From Promethearchaeota archaeon (lineage in GTDB: Archaea > Asgardarchaeota > Lokiarchaeia > Sigyniarchaeales > Promethearchaeaceae): 8,123 nt of DNA. The translations under genes were made by a program, and so were the position numbers. The notes beneath the pieces are model-generated. The model had not been told where the DNA came from, searched no databases, and saw only the letters and a program-made list of their open reading frames with translations. The DNA lies in NCBI GenBank assembly GCA_014729055.1, contig WJKO01000279.1, positions 1 through 8,123 on the forward strand, given 5' to 3'. Numbering within the stretch: position 1 is the first letter of the stretch; the number at the start of each line of letters is the position of its first letter. Positions 7,203 to 8,123 of the stretch are shown here, piece by piece.

Positions 7203-7976
7203 ATGCTTAAAGATAACATTGCTTTAGTAACTGGATCAACAAGGAATATAGGGCTTGGTATTGTAAAGATACTTCTAAAATATGGTGCTTTAGTATATAT
7301 AAACGGCAGATCGGAAAAAGATGTAATAGATGCCCGTGAAAAATTTCCAGAATCTGATAAAAATAAAATATTTTGTGCTCCAGGTGATCTCTCCGATGAA
7401 GAAGAGGTAAAGAATATATTTCAATCAATTAAAAGGAGACATAACAATTTAGACATCCTTGTAAATAATGCATGCAATTTAGGTATCGGTCATTCATTTC
7501 TAGAAACACCATTTTCTTTTTTTACCGATGTTATGAATACTAATTGTCATGGATTATACTTCCTCTCACAATTAGTTGCTAAAGATATGGTTGAGAGGGA
7601 TGAAGGTGGTGTGATAATCAATATTAGCTCTATAGACGCAAGAATGGCAATTAGAGGCCGCTCGGCTTATATAACAAGTAAGGGTGCTGTAGAATCTCTT
7701 ACAAGGGCGATGGCTCTTGAACTTGCAGAATATAATATAAGGGTAAATTGTATTTCTCCTGGATATACCTACACCGAACGGTGGAAAAATATCGATGAAG
7801 AGGAGAAAGAGAAGCGCAGGGACCTCATTCCCCTGCATAAGGAAGCGTTGCCTGAAGATATAGGAGAAGCAGTGGCTTTTTTGGCATCTTCTTGTGCAAA
7901 AAACATTACCGGTATTGTGCTGCCGGTTGCAGGTGGTCTTGATATTCAAAATCTTCCGAAAAGTTCTGATATTTAG
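7203..7976 (+). CDS. Short-chain dehydrogenase/reductase (classical SDR)
   Basis: NAD(P)-dependent oxidoreductase of 257 residues from the preferred start, a normal length for classical SDRs. The cofactor motif TGSTRNIGLG lies at 10-19. NGR at 34-36 after the second strand suggests NADP(H) through R36. DLS sits at 62-64 and NNA at 88-90 (followed by C91 instead of the usual G). The catalytic set is N114, S143, Y156 and K160 (YITSK). PG at 186-187 follows the usual central strand, and the tail has the common GG before the C-terminus. It resembles gluconate 5-dehydrogenase or sugar dehydrogenases in general form, but SDR substrates are not readable from sequence. It lies 19 nt after the dehydratase gene and about 10 nt before the next dehydrogenase, so all three are likely cotranscribed. 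A role in oxidising a sugar or sugar acid, or in reducing a keto product, is inferred. Confidence 0.9.
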   Translation: MLKDNIALVTGSTRNIGLGIVKILLKYGALVYINGRSEKDVIDAREKFPESDKNKIFCAPGDLSDEEEVKNIFQSIKRRHNNLDILVNNACNLGIGHSFLETPFSFFTDVMNTNCHGLYFLSQLVAKDMVERDEGGVIINISSIDARMAIRGRSAYITSKGAVESLTRAMALELAEYNIRVNCISPGYTYTERWKNIDEEEKEKRRDLIPLHKEALPEDIGEAVAFLASSCAKNITGIVLPVAGGLDIQNLPKSSDI

Positions 7977-7981
7977 AGGTG
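7975..7981 (+). promoter_or_regulatory. Ribosome-binding site favouring a TTG start for the zinc dehydrogenase
   Basis: AGAGGTG overlaps the SDR stop codon. It is well spaced for the TTG at 7987 (GAGG core 7 nt upstream) and rather far from the ATG at 7996 (16 nt from the core). The overlap with the stop suggests translational coupling of the two dehydrogenase genes. Confidence 0.5.
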
Positions 7982-7986
7982 TATAA

Positions 7987-8123
7987 TTGAGTTCTATGAA
8001 AGCTGCTGTATTACGTGATTTTAATCGACTATATCTTGAAGATGTTCCTGTACCACAAGCTCAGAATATCGGTGAAGTACTCGTTAAAATTAGATCTTGT
8101 GGTTTTTGTCAAACAGATTATAA
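7987..8123 (+). CDS. Zinc-dependent medium-chain dehydrogenase (MDR), 5' fragment
   Basis: Only the first 45 codons are present; the gene runs off the window end. From TTG the product begins MSSMKAAVLRDFNRL, from ATG at 7996 it begins MKAAVLRDFNRL, a typical N-terminus of sorbitol/threonine/alcohol dehydrogenase-like MDR proteins. The segment VLVKIRSCGFCQTDY carries C41 (TTG numbering), matching the first catalytic-zinc ligand in the CGxCxTD motif. The enzyme would oxidise a polyol or sugar hydroxyl, or reduce the reverse substrate, with NAD(P). It is the fourth gene of the right-hand operon. The start codon choice is uncertain by three residues; the family call is good for so short a piece, but subfamily and substrate are open. 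Confidence 0.8.
   Translation, partial: MSSMKAAVLRDFNRLYLEDVPVPQAQNIGEVLVKIRSCGFCQTDY

Noticed and set aside
7572..7949. A 125-codon open frame on the minus strand opposite the SDR gene.
   Set aside because: It is antisense to conserved SDR motifs, has no family features, and its codon pattern looks like a shadow of the real gene.

Overview
The window looks like part of a carbohydrate uptake and catabolism locus from a low-GC Gram-positive bacterium, most likely a plant-polysaccharide-using member of the Clostridia or a relative such as the Paenibacillus group. This placement is inferred from three things: AT-rich DNA and codon use, Shine-Dalgarno and sigma-A-like signals of Firmicutes type, and an 800-residue membrane-anchored AraC-family regulator of a form common in those groups. 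No rRNA, tRNA, transposase, phage gene or CRISPR array was seen, so the species cannot be fixed from the window.

Left part (1-2116, + strand): a MalG-type ABC sugar permease, almost certainly the last component of a transporter whose other genes lie upstream of the window, followed after 27 bp by an FAD-dependent oxidoreductase of the FAD_oxidored type. Middle part (2109-4511, - strand): the sensor/regulator gene, convergent with the FAD gene and overlapping its end by 8 bp. Right part (4766 to the window end, + strand): a tightly spaced operon encoding a cytoplasmic GH5-like cellulase-family protein, an enolase-superfamily sugar-acid dehydratase related to galactonate dehydratase, a short-chain dehydrogenase (SDR), and the start of a zinc-type medium-chain dehydrogenase (MDR) that runs off the window.

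The 254-bp divergent intergenic region (4512-4765) holds most of the regulatory signal. The regulator has a good sigma-A-like promoter on the minus strand (4595-4623), followed in its leader by two adjacent perfect AT-rich palindromes built from a TAACTA/TAGTTA motif. On the plus strand there is an imperfect direct repeat (TGGGGAwAA plus ACTATAA, copies at 4658 and 4690). It ends 4 bp upstream of a TTTACA-N17-TACAAT promoter that would start transcription about 15 nt before the GH-like gene. This is the arrangement expected for an AraC-family activator.

Working model (inference): a glycoside or sugar-acid compound is imported by the ABC transporter, cleaved inside the cell by the GH5-like protein, oxidised by one or more of the three dehydrogenases (FAD, SDR, MDR), and dehydrated by the enolase-family enzyme to a 2-keto-3-deoxy acid. 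The extracytoplasmic domain of the regulator would sense an outside signal. The substrate is not identifiable from sequence alone. Using an uncharacterised FAD oxidoreductase and a cytoplasmic cellulase-like protein with an aldonate-type dehydratase is the least familiar part of the locus.
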